Below are positions 8,126 through 15,150 of a stretch of DNA of 26,272 nt, one piece after another (position 1 is the first letter of the stretch; every line of letters begins with the position of its first letter). The stretch is taken from assembly GCA_023954795.1 (NCBI GenBank), contig JAGSHA010000011.1:1-26272 (forward strand), read 5' to 3'. The notes beneath the pieces are model-generated. The model was not told where the DNA came from. It saw nothing but the letters and a program-made list of their open reading frames with translations, and did not search any database. The DNA comes from Oceanospirillaceae bacterium. GTDB taxonomy: Bacteria > Pseudomonadota > Gammaproteobacteria > Pseudomonadales > Balneatricaceae. Both the position numbers and the translations under genes were made by a program.

Positions 8126-9943
8126 TCAAGATGAACCGGCGACGCTGGTTACAGGTGATACCCGAAAACGCTGGGATGGAGCGGGCTTAGGGGGCGTCCC
8201 CAATACCGCTTCAGGCGTGCCGTCAGCAACGATCCGGCCTTGCGCCATGACAATGACCCGGGTCGCAATTGCTGCGGCGATAGAGGGACGGTGTGTCGAC
8301 AGCACTAACATATCGTCCGACTTCATACGTGCCTGCAGACACTTCAGAACATTTTTTTCTGTACGACCATCTAAAGCCGCCGTTGGCTCGTCCAACAGCC
8401 AAATCTTAGGCGCTGCGAGGCAGACGCGTCCCAAGCCAACCAGCTGTTTTTGTCCACCCGAGAGGCCTTCACCGCCTTCGCTCAGCGTAAGCTGCATGCC
8501 TTTAGGGTGGTAATCCGCCACCTGATCCAGCCCAAGTTGCTGGCAGACCTCCTGAACATGATCGTCCTGAGTCTGACCTGCCAGTGTCAGGTTATCCAGT
8601 AATGTGCCTTTAAACAGCTGCACCGTTTGAGGCAGGTAGCCGATTGTTGCGCTCATGGCATCCGGTTCCTGTTGCCGACCTGCATGATCAGACAAAAGTA
8701 CGTCGCCTTCGCTAGGGCGATAAAGTCCTGCGAGCAGTTTCAGTAGTGTGGACTTTCCTGAGCCGATAGTGCCTAAAACCACCACGCGCTCTCCGGCGTT
8801 GATGCTGAGCTGCTTAACATCCAGTTGCGTCAGTGGCGAATGGTCGTAAGCGAAACGCAGATTGTTTAACTGCAGCTGTTTCGGTGTGCTGGTGGAGGTG
8901 GCTAACTTCTCCTCTTGGGGAGCGATGGTTTCCAGTGTCAGGAGTTGATCCAGGTTTTTGAGTGTTTGCGCAACATTTTGCCACTGGGCCATGTAGTTCA
9001 CACTTTGGGTAACGGGAGAGATGACACGCCCCCCCAGAATACTGCAGGCGATCAATGCGCCTATGGTCAGGTTGCCCTGAGCAATCTGATAGACCCCTAC
9101 CAGAATCGCTAATACGTAAGCACAGGTGGCGAGGCTGGCGGATGTGATCAGGCCAAAGTTGTTAATATCTTTTTGCTGGATACTGTATGCGCTGATGGAT
9201 TCGGTGAGAATTGCCCAGCGAGACTCAAACTGTGCGGTGGCATTGTCGGCGCGGATGGTTTCTGCACCCTGAAGGGCTTCAACCAAGAGTCCCTGACGCT
9301 CGTTGCTGCGTGCCAGCTGTGTTTGAGTGAAGCGGTGTAAGCGATGTTGAGTCAGCCAGCCAAGGAGCAACGCGAGCGGGAACATGGCGGCGTATACCCA
9401 ACCGACCATGCCGCCGAGCATGCCGATAAACAGTACAAACATGAGTGCGAAAGGTAGATCAACCAGTGCAAACAATACGCTGGCAGAGAAGAAGTGGCGT
9501 ACATTGTCCAGACCGGACACCTGAGACGCCAGGGTACCCAGGCAGCGTGGTCGTTTGTCGAGCTGCAGATGCATGATATGAGAAAACACCTGCTGTGATA
9601 CCGCTTTGTCGACCTGTGCAGAGACCTGATCCAGGATCCGGCCTCGTAAACGTTTTAACAGCCAATCGATCAGAATAACCCCGGCCATGGCTGAGACCAG
9701 TATCCAGAGGGTATCAAAGGCCAGCGTGGGAACGACCTTATCGTAAACCTGAATCGCAAAGAGGGAGGTTGCGAGTGCCAGCAGATTGATAATAACGGTG
9801 GCGACGGCAACCACGATAAACCAGCGTTTGTCGCGGAATGTCTCGCGCATGATCATCTGTGTCGCAATGCTGGTATCGGTCGAAAAGCACGTGAAGAGTG
9901 TCCATCGTGTCTTATGTTGAGACGTTGCCTGTTCGGTCTTCAT
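8126..9943 (-). CDS. Type I secretion ABC transporter (LapB/HlyB-like permease-ATPase)
   Basis: A 605-residue half-transporter with fused membrane and ATPase domains. The membrane domain spans about residues 40-325, with helices near 41-63, 78-95, 154-175, 178-197, 266-287 and 292-306. The ATPase has Walker A GTIGSGKST (391-399), Q-loop YLPQ, signature LSGGQKQ (494-500), Walker B IWLLDEP (514-520) and the switch His in STHRPS (551). The pattern ALFAIQVYDKVVP and the helix 4-6 region resemble LapB-type exporters of large adhesins. The N-terminal C39-like domain of LapB and HlyB is absent: only about 35 polar residues precede helix 1. No HlyD-type adaptor or TolC is encoded here. The adjacent adhesin-like gene is the likely cargo, though this is inference from position. 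No clear ribosome-binding site precedes the ATG. Confidence 0.88.
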   Translation of the reverse strand: MKTEQATSQHKTRWTLFTCFSTDTSIATQMIMRETFRDKRWFIVVAVATVIINLLALATSLFAIQVYDKVVPTLAFDTLWILVSAMAGVILIDWLLKRLRGRILDQVSAQVDKAVSQQVFSHIMHLQLDKRPRCLGTLASQVSGLDNVRHFFSASVLFALVDLPFALMFVLFIGMLGGMVGWVYAAMFPLALLLGWLTQHRLHRFTQTQLARSNERQGLLVEALQGAETIRADNATAQFESRWAILTESISAYSIQQKDINNFGLITSASLATCAYVLAILVGVYQIAQGNLTIGALIACSILGGRVISPVTQSVNYMAQWQNVAQTLKNLDQLLTLETIAPQEEKLATSTSTPKQLQLNNLRFAYDHSPLTQLDVKQLSINAGERVVVLGTIGSGKSTLLKLLAGLYRPSEGDVLLSDHAGRQQEPDAMSATIGYLPQTVQLFKGTLLDNLTLAGQTQDDHVQEVCQQLGLDQVADYHPKGMQLTLSEGGEGLSGGQKQLVGLGRVCLAAPKIWLLDEPTAALDGRTEKNVLKCLQARMKSDDMLVLSTHRPSIAAAIATRVIVMAQGRIVADGTPEAVLGTPPKPAPSQRFRVSPVTSVAGSS

Positions 9944-9944
9944 T

Positions 9945-10009
9945 GCATCTATGGGTCAGGTCGTTAAGGGAGTCCTTAGATGCTATCAATCGGCTGTACG
10001 GGGCATCTA
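9945..10009 (-). promoter_or_regulatory. Alternating heptamer leader before the ABC gene
   Basis: The heptamer GCATCTA occurs at 9945-9951 and 10003-10009 on the plus strand and inverted (TAGATGC) at 9977-9983. In a minus-strand transcript the middle copy can pair with either the first or the last. The last copy ends one base before the ABC start codon. A further small AAGG/CCTT hairpin (9966-9977) lies between. This could be a two-state translational leader or a set of protein sites; the transcription start is unknown. Confidence 0.4.
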
Positions 10010-10016
10010 CCGATGC

Positions 10017-10046
10017 TTTCTGATGATTCCTGACATTTCCTGACGT
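10017..10046 (-). promoter_or_regulatory. Triple 10-base direct repeat upstream of the ABC gene (putative response-regulator site A)
   Basis: Three in-phase copies, TTTCTGATGA, TTCCTGACAT and TTCCTGACGT, start at 10017, 10027 and 10037. They lie 74-103 bases upstream of the ABC start codon. The copies match the perfect pair at 12105-12124 upstream of the next gene. Ten-base-spaced direct half-sites are typical binding sites for OmpR/PhoB-family dimers, and such a regulator is encoded nearby. The assignment to that regulator is inference. Confidence 0.6.
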
Positions 10047-10194
10047 GAGCTTAGGAATAGACCTGCCATCGTCTATCAGGGATCGTGGCGGCTGTGTTGC
10101 CTCAATTGCCATAAAGGGGCGGCAACGGTGCATACCAACCTTATCAAGGAGGGGCTGAACCCCAGCATCAGATGGCAGATCTATTCCTGAACTC
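10047..10194. repeat. 148-base element with 24-base terminal inverted repeats
   Basis: The left arm (10047-10070) and right arm (10171-10194) are inverted copies with 21 of 24 bases matching; the core is AGGAATAGAYCTGCCATC. Two of the three mismatches become G-U pairs in a minus-strand RNA. Inside are GTTGCC/GGCAAC (96-101 and 121-126 of the 10000s) and a GGGG/CCCC hairpin (10151-10163). It lies between the adhesin-like gene's stop and site A. Candidates are a miniature transposable element, a structured 3' UTR or a small RNA. No target-site duplication was recognised. Confidence 0.6.
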
Positions 10195-10222
10195 GCTCAG
10201 GGTAAAGGCTGAAAGTCACGGG

Positions 10223-12004
10223 CTATACCGGCATTGCCAGGCTCTCAGGAATCGCTGTCAGTTGCAGCAGGTCAAAGGTATTCACGTTCGCGTCCAAGCC
10301 CTGATCCGAAAACAGGGTGTCGGTCACGCGTGTATCGATCTTAGCGTGCGGTATCTGAACGTCAGAGATCAGGGTTTCAGGAATCAGGTGTTTATAGAAT
10401 TCACCCATGACGTCCTGTTCCCAAAGGTCATTAACAATCTCTTGTGCCATATCCACATCAGTTTGGCTGAGTGTGGTTGTGTCAGGTGTTGATGTCTTGG
10501 TGTCGTTAGCAAACTCTGTTGGATCGATCGGACAGGTGGCATAGCTGTTAAAGTCGTCATCGCTAAGAGACACCGCATCATGGATAGTATCAACTTCCAG
10601 AATGACCGATGGGCTAGTGGGGCCGTCATTGATTTGGTAGTTTACCGATAGATAACCGATGCCTGCTGTGCTGATAACGGTACTGTTAATTTCGATGTGG
10701 GCCATGCCATCTGGCTGAATGTCTGTGGTACACAGGACTTTTGTGACGGATTTATCGCCCCAGTTTACGGTGACCGAGTCTCCCACGGTAACGCCGGATA
10801 CAACGACGGATACGCCGGAATTTCGCGTTTGCGCATCTACGCCATCAGCCGGGACATCGACGATGGGTGGCTGAATCAGACTCGTATTGATGTCCGCCAG
10901 ATGGGCATTGGTGCCCGCTTCAAATGCACTGATTCCCTCTTTAAGTAAGATGACTGCACCTTGTGTCAGTGCCAGAACATCACCATTGGAGCTGATCGCG
11001 TTCTCTAAACGGTTGAGCGTCGTGGTGAGGTGACCGGTTGTGTTGTCGGCCCCAGAGAGGGAGGCGAGTACCAAACCGTAATGTTCAGAGATACTGATAC
11101 CGTCATCTGCGGCGAAGTGCTGGTCCAGCACCGTTGTTACGGGAGCCAGTACGTCTTCGACGCCAAACAGTTTGCCAATCTTATCGTTCATCTCCAGATT
11201 GCTGGACGTCACATTGTGACCAATCAGATTCGCTTCGCGTGCGGCCAATTCAGTCAGTGGCGTTACACTGACAAAGAGATCATTGCCATCGGCAAAGGCC
11301 ATCGCGCGCAGGGAGGTATCCAGGCTGGTGAGGTCATCGGTTGTTTCGTCGATATAATCGCCTTCCAAACCGTTGCTGTCTTCCAGTACCACCAGAATGG
11401 GCCCTTGATAGTCTGTGGCAATAGAAAGTTCGGACTGGCTGGTGGCTGGATCGATGGTACCCATACCGATCAATGTACCAAAGCGATCATAAATCGAGAT
11501 ACTGGCATCGGATTGGAACTGACCGGCGGTGGCTGCAACGGTCAGGCTGGCATGATCGCTGATCGCAATCTCTTCATCTGGCTCGGCTTCTGCCTCTGGG
11601 ACATCGGCTACCGATGTGTCTTCTGTGCTGTTCTGGGCCGTGTCCGTTGGATCGCTGTTGATAGGAACATACTGCCACCAGACAATGCTTTCGAGGTCAT
11701 TGGGTTCTTGGTTACCGCTGACAGTGAGTTCCGCGCTTGGCTGCAATGAGCCGTTGACGCTGTACAGCGTGTCACTGTCTGCGCCATAGAAATCATCAAT
11801 ATTCGCCACGGCTTTATCGGCGACGCGGACTTCCAGCTGATCGCCTTTGCGCACCAGAAGCAGATCATCAGGATTGATCTCGGTATTCGTATCAACGACA
11901 GAATAGATAGCACCTTGCTTGGCGGTAATCTGGAAAATCTGATCCAGAGGGTGCTCGACCACTTGCTGGTCCTTCAGCACTTCTCTTAGTACGAGATTTT
12001 TCAT
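10223..12004 (-). CDS. Putative type I-secreted adhesin-like protein with BapA-type prefix
   Basis: A 593-residue acidic protein with no signal peptide. Residues about 20-85 (ITAKQGAIYSVV, INPDDLLLVRKGDQLEVRVAD, IDDFYGADSDTLYSV) resemble the prefix domain at the start of Bap/BapA/LapA-type adhesins. A low-complexity acidic linker spans 113-147. Residues about 150-370 contain the GTIDPATSQSELSI and VTPLTELAAREA patterns seen in large Ig-repeat surface proteins of marine bacteria. One Ig-like beta domain follows (about 380-472). The C-terminal 120 residues are unrecognised and lack RTX GGxGxD repeats. Two cysteines (425 and 491) are unusual for type I substrates. AGGAG lies seven bases before the ATG. 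Its position beside an exporter gene supports secretion, but this is inference; substrate and role are unknown. Confidence 0.7.
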   Translation of the reverse strand: MKNLVLREVLKDQQVVEHPLDQIFQITAKQGAIYSVVDTNTEINPDDLLLVRKGDQLEVRVADKAVANIDDFYGADSDTLYSVNGSLQPSAELTVSGNQEPNDLESIVWWQYVPINSDPTDTAQNSTEDTSVADVPEAEAEPDEEIAISDHASLTVAATAGQFQSDASISIYDRFGTLIGMGTIDPATSQSELSIATDYQGPILVVLEDSNGLEGDYIDETTDDLTSLDTSLRAMAFADGNDLFVSVTPLTELAAREANLIGHNVTSSNLEMNDKIGKLFGVEDVLAPVTTVLDQHFAADDGISISEHYGLVLASLSGADNTTGHLTTTLNRLENAISSNGDVLALTQGAVILLKEGISAFEAGTNAHLADINTSLIQPPIVDVPADGVDAQTRNSGVSVVVSGVTVGDSVTVNWGDKSVTKVLCTTDIQPDGMAHIEINSTVISTAGIGYLSVNYQINDGPTSPSVILEVDTIHDAVSLSDDDFNSYATCPIDPTEFANDTKTSTPDTTTLSQTDVDMAQEIVNDLWEQDVMGEFYKHLIPETLISDVQIPHAKIDTRVTDTLFSDQGLDANVNTFDLLQLTAIPESLAMPV

Positions 12005-12029
12005 CGCTAAGCTCCTGTTATTGTAAATT

Positions 12030-12063
12030 TACCGTGTGGCGGCACGGTATGAACAGGATATTA
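12030..12063 (-). promoter_or_regulatory. Promoter -10 candidate and leader hairpin of the adhesin-like gene
   Basis: On the minus strand TAATAT (12063-12058) is a good -10 box; the -35 is poor (TTGTTG at 15-base or GGTTGT at 17-base spacing), as expected for an activator-dependent promoter. Just downstream is a perfect 7-base inverted repeat TACCGTG/CACGGTA (12030-12036 and 12043-12049), at the predicted 5' end of the mRNA. The hairpin could stabilise the transcript or be an operator. Confidence 0.45.
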
Positions 12064-12104
12064 GCAAGAACACAAATTCAACAACCACCTACGAAAAACG
12101 ATGG

Positions 12105-12124
12105 TTTCTGACATTTTCTGACAT
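12105..12124 (-). promoter_or_regulatory. Perfect tandem 10-base repeat (putative response-regulator site B)
   Basis: TTTCTGACAT occurs twice head-to-tail without a gap. It lies 101-120 bases upstream of the adhesin-like start codon, upstream of the -10 candidate, and 20 bases after the response-regulator stop codon. It shares its CTGACAT core and spacing with site A before the ABC gene. On the coding strand it reads as tandem ATGTCAGAAA. Binding by the neighbouring OmpR/PhoB-type protein is inferred from arrangement. Confidence 0.65.
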
Positions 12125-12144
12125 TAAGGAAAAGAGGGTTGTGA

Positions 12145-12837
12145 TTAACAGCTCAGTTTGTATCCCAAACCGTGGACGGTCACGATAGGGGCTTCATGTT
12201 CCGTTTCTTCTTTGAGCTTCTTCCTGAGACGGCGGATCAATGATTCCAGCGCACGGTTACCGTATTCGTCGTCAGGATACGACAGAGCCTGCAAAATTTC
12301 GTCACGGGTAGTTTCGCCGCTGTTATCTGAATGCTGGCTTAAGGTACGGATCAGGCGATGTTCTTTGGTGGTTAATTTACAGCTGACATTATTGGGCGAG
12401 GTCAGCGTGGCAAGTTCATCGCAGAATATCCAACGATCACTTTGCAGGCTAGGCGGTTCTGCAACCACGTTAACCCGGTCGTGCAGGTTACGGATGGCAA
12501 ATACCAGTTCTTTCGGTGACGCCGGTTTTTGGATAAAGATGTCCGCGCCGTTTTCATACGCTGCGACCCGGTCCGGATTACTGCAACGGGCGCTTAGAAC
12601 GATAATCCCCGGCTTGTTTGCTGAACAGGAGAGCTGGGAAACGATGGTATGACCGCAGTCGTCGGGTAAACCGAGATCCACAATAGCGACGTCACAAGGG
12701 GCTTCCTGATAGGCTGCCATAAACTCTTTTACCGATGCGGTACCTCGAGCATTAATGCCACTCAGTTCGAGAAATTCCAGCAGTAACGAACGAAGGTCCT
12801 CATCGTCTTCAGCGACAAGCGTGTTGATATCAGTCAT
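12145..12837 (-). CDS. OmpR/PhoB-family response regulator
   Basis: A 230-residue two-domain regulator. The receiver domain (about 5-118) has the acidic pair Glu10/Asp11-Asp12, phospho-acceptor Asp54 in AIVDLGLPD, Ser82 in VLSAR and Lys104 in IQKPAS, so all phosphotransfer residues are present. The C-terminal winged-helix DNA-binding domain (about 135-230) has the wing and recognition-helix pattern RALESLIRRLRKKL and ends VTVHGLGYKLSC. Its ATG overlaps the end of the cNMP gene by eight bases, so it is translationally coupled. The upstream kinase is its obvious partner. Two flanking genes carry matching tandem repeats in their upstream regions and are its probable targets. Confidence 0.93.
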   Translation of the reverse strand: MTDINTLVAEDDEDLRSLLLEFLELSGINARGTASVKEFMAAYQEAPCDVAIVDLGLPDDCGHTIVSQLSCSANKPGIIVLSARCSNPDRVAAYENGADIFIQKPASPKELVFAIRNLHDRVNVVAEPPSLQSDRWIFCDELATLTSPNNVSCKLTTKEHRLIRTLSQHSDNSGETTRDEILQALSYPDDEYGNRALESLIRRLRKKLKEETEHEAPIVTVHGLGYKLSC

Positions 12838-13270
12838 AGTCCTGCTTAGATCCGTTGTTCATTCCGTTTTCAGGTTTCTGTAGAGATTGTCTCTCTAGTA
12901 CCTGATCCTGATAGAGCTCGGTTGTCCTGCGCAGACGGCTGCTTAGCGATTTAAGCATTTCCAGCGCGAATGTAGGGTCTTTCCGAATACGATGCATCAA
13001 CCCACCGCCGCCAATGGTGGTTACACGTGTTTCACCAACGGCGTGAATATCGGCACTGCGCGGCAGACCTTCTAATAGCGACATCTCACCAAAAAAGTCA
13101 CCCGCTTCAAAGCGTTGTAGCAACACTTTCTCACCATTAATGACATTGGATGCTTCTGCTCCACCTTCAAGAATGATGAACATTTTGGTGTCGGTTTCTC
13201 CTTGTGCGACGATGAGTTCACCGTCGGAAAAACTGAGCGCAGAGTTGGCTTTTTGATCTGGCATGGACAT
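12830..13270 (-). CDS. Stand-alone cyclic-nucleotide-binding domain protein
   Basis: A 146-residue protein consisting almost entirely of one CRP/cNMP-binding beta-roll. Visible are GELIVAQGETDTKMFIILEGGAEA (strands 1-3), FEAGDFFGEMSLLEGLPRSADIHA (the phosphate-binding cassette with Gly-Glu and Arg-Ser), and the C-helix region MLKSLSSRLRRTTELYQDQVLERQ, possibly coiled. There is no helix-turn-helix, so it is not a CRP-type transcription factor. The conserved Glu and Arg of the cassette are present, so binding of cAMP or a similar ligand is possible but unproven. It lies 38 bases after the kinase stop and overlaps the response regulator. It may adjust phosphorelay output, which is inference. Confidence 0.85.
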   Translation of the reverse strand: MSMPDQKANSALSFSDGELIVAQGETDTKMFIILEGGAEASNVINGEKVLLQRFEAGDFFGEMSLLEGLPRSADIHAVGETRVTTIGGGGLMHRIRKDPTFALEMLKSLSSRLRRTTELYQDQVLERQSLQKPENGMNNGSKQDYD

Positions 13271-13308
13271 TATTCGGTAACAGCCTCAACAAGAAACATA
13301 CAAGGTTT

Positions 13309-15135
13309 TCAAAAATTTTCGTCGTTAAAATAAGGGAATGAAAGTGTCACTTTTGTCCCAACGGCAACGGCGCTTTCAAGCGATACCGTACCACCAGCGC
13401 TTTCAGTGTAGAGTTTTACCAGATAAAGACCAAGACCCATGCTTTGCTTAGGATCGGTGTTTTTTCCCCGGTAATAACGCTCAAATATATGTGATTGTTC
13501 CTCTGGGGCAATGCCTTTGCCTTTGTCCGTAACGGAGACATAAATATTGCGCTCATCCAGCGTCGTATGGATGGTCACTTCTTCACTATCAGAGTATTTG
13601 GCGGCGTTGCTGATAATGTTGTCGAAGCAGGTAGCGAGTATTTCCGGCGAGGTATTGATATAGATCTCATCGTCGACACAGCGATGCACGTTAAATGGGT
13701 TTTTATAGATAATCCGCGCAGCATTGACCGAATCTTGCAGGCCATAAAAGAGACCGCTGACGTTGTCGTCATGCTCAAATTTGCGTTTTTTACCGGGGAT
13801 TGTTTCGATCAGCGCCACTAACCGCTTGATGGCCTTTTCGATGGCATTAAATTTGGCCTGAGAGTTGGCGATTGTGCCGTCGATCTGTTGTTCCAGAATC
13901 GAACACGAGTTTTGAATGATGGCCAGCGGTGTGCGGTATTCATGGGAGATCATATCGAGAAACGTCTGTTTCTCTTCCTTGGTCGCCACCAACTGATCCA
14001 GGCTATGTGCCAGCTCGCTTTCCGCTGCTTTGCGACGTTCGATTTCGGCTTTTAAGTTTCTTCTGCCGAGCATCAGATAAAGGGCAAATGCCAGCAGGAT
14101 CAGGGTTAGCAGAGAAAAAATGATAAATGTCGTAGTGAGATAAAATGGTGTTTCTGGCCGTCTTGTTTGGAACAGTAACGCATTCAGGTCCGGTTCTTCG
14201 CTCAGAATGCCGGTGCGTAAAAATGTATCCGCGATATGCTGCCAACGCCCGGAATTCATATAGCCGATCTCAACCAGATCAGGACGGATGAGTTTGCTCA
14301 TCTCCTGTGCCTCAAATCTCAGATGTTCGCGGCTATGTTGGGCATTGTAGTGGGTCTGGATTACATTGATGGTTTGTTCTACATGCTGAAGTGCATAACC
14401 CCATCCCTCCAGAGTGGCCTTTCGAAAGGCCTTAACCAGTTCCGGTTTGTCGTTGATCAGTGTGTCAGTGGTAAAGAAGTTATCGCCGTAAAAATCAATG
14501 CCGCGGCTTCTGGGATGGACGATCTGATATTTAACCCCTTGCTGCTTAAGTAAAAAGGGTTCGTCGGTGGTATAGATCGACATGCTATTAATCTGATCAT
14601 TGATAAAAGGCTGTACTGAGAACGCATGTTTCTCGGTATTCAGCTTCTCGATGTTCAGGCCTTCATCGCGGAACAGAGCCCAGAGGTCGGCAGCGTTGGG
14701 TTCCAGCATTAATGATTGGGTTGATATGTCCTGTAGTGTGGCCGGTGTGCTCTGATAACGGCTGATCAGTGCCTGAGGTGAGTGCTGGAAAATAACGCCA
14801 AGTACCACAACCGGTTTACCTTGGGCGCGGTAATAGATCAGGTCGGATGTACCAACACCAAAATCGGCCTGCCCGCTGGTGACCTCATTCACCACGCTTA
14901 ATCCCGGGTTTGCAGGCTTTAATGTCACATCCAGCCCGGCTTTTTCGTATAGCCCCAGTTCCTTGGCCATGTAGTAACCGGCGAACTGAAACTGATGGCT
15001 CCATTTAAGCTGAACGGTCACGGGTGTCAGCGCCGCTGAGGCCTGCTGAATACTGCAAAGATAGAGGAAAACAACGCATTGCAGACAACGTCTGACAAAC
15101 TGGGCGCGGTCAAAAATGGAAGGGAGGTTTCGCAT
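13309..15135 (-). CDS. Histidine kinase with periplasmic NMT1/THI5-type substrate-binding sensor
   Basis: A 608-residue membrane kinase. A signal or anchor segment is at about 15-35, followed by a substrate-binding-protein domain of the NMT1/THI5 type (about 38-315), recognisable from VQLKWSHQFQFAGYYMAKELGLYEKAGLDV and SGQADFGVGTSDL. One transmembrane helix spans about 333-356, then a short linker helix with no HAMP or PAS domain. The HisKA motif FLDMISHEYRTPL has its His near 398. The ATPase domain has N-box NIISNAAKYS, G1 DKGKGI and G2 MGLGLYLVK. NMT1/THI5-type domains bind thiamine-pyrimidine precursors or aromatic and sulfonate-like compounds; the ligand here is unknown. The ATG at 15135 is chosen over the TTG directly before it. 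Confidence 0.92.
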   Translation of the reverse strand: MRNLPSIFDRAQFVRRCLQCVVFLYLCSIQQASAALTPVTVQLKWSHQFQFAGYYMAKELGLYEKAGLDVTLKPANPGLSVVNEVTSGQADFGVGTSDLIYYRAQGKPVVVLGVIFQHSPQALISRYQSTPATLQDISTQSLMLEPNAADLWALFRDEGLNIEKLNTEKHAFSVQPFINDQINSMSIYTTDEPFLLKQQGVKYQIVHPRSRGIDFYGDNFFTTDTLINDKPELVKAFRKATLEGWGYALQHVEQTINVIQTHYNAQHSREHLRFEAQEMSKLIRPDLVEIGYMNSGRWQHIADTFLRTGILSEEPDLNALLFQTRRPETPFYLTTTFIIFSLLTLILLAFALYLMLGRRNLKAEIERRKAAESELAHSLDQLVATKEEKQTFLDMISHEYRTPLAIIQNSCSILEQQIDGTIANSQAKFNAIEKAIKRLVALIETIPGKKRKFEHDDNVSGLFYGLQDSVNAARIIYKNPFNVHRCVDDEIYINTSPEILATCFDNIISNAAKYSDSEEVTIHTTLDERNIYVSVTDKGKGIAPEEQSHIFERYYRGKNTDPKQSMGLGLYLVKLYTESAGGTVSLESAVAVGTKVTLSFPYFNDENF

Positions 15136-15150
15136 CAATGGGCAGCATAG

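Noticed and set aside
10047..10194. Insertion sequence
   Set aside because: It is too short for a transposase, with no transposase fragment and no target duplication recognised. Kept only as an unexplained inverted-repeat element.
10172..10492. 106-codon plus-strand frame preceded by AAGGAGGGG
   Set aside because: The purine run is tempting but lies 24 bases from the start, and the frame is antisense to the adhesin-like gene with no recognisable domain.
11030..11749. 239-codon open frame on the plus strand
   Set aside because: Antisense to the adhesin-like gene, no ribosome-binding site or domain; the minus frame has the AGGAG start and prefix domain.
10223..12004. RTX toxin or RTX adhesin
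   Set aside because: No GGxGxD nonapeptide repeats occur anywhere in the translated protein.
12105..12124. Pho box (PhoB site)
   Set aside because: The GTCA-type core resembles a Pho box, but the period is 10 bases rather than 11 and no phosphate genes are nearby. The adjacent regulator is a simpler candidate.
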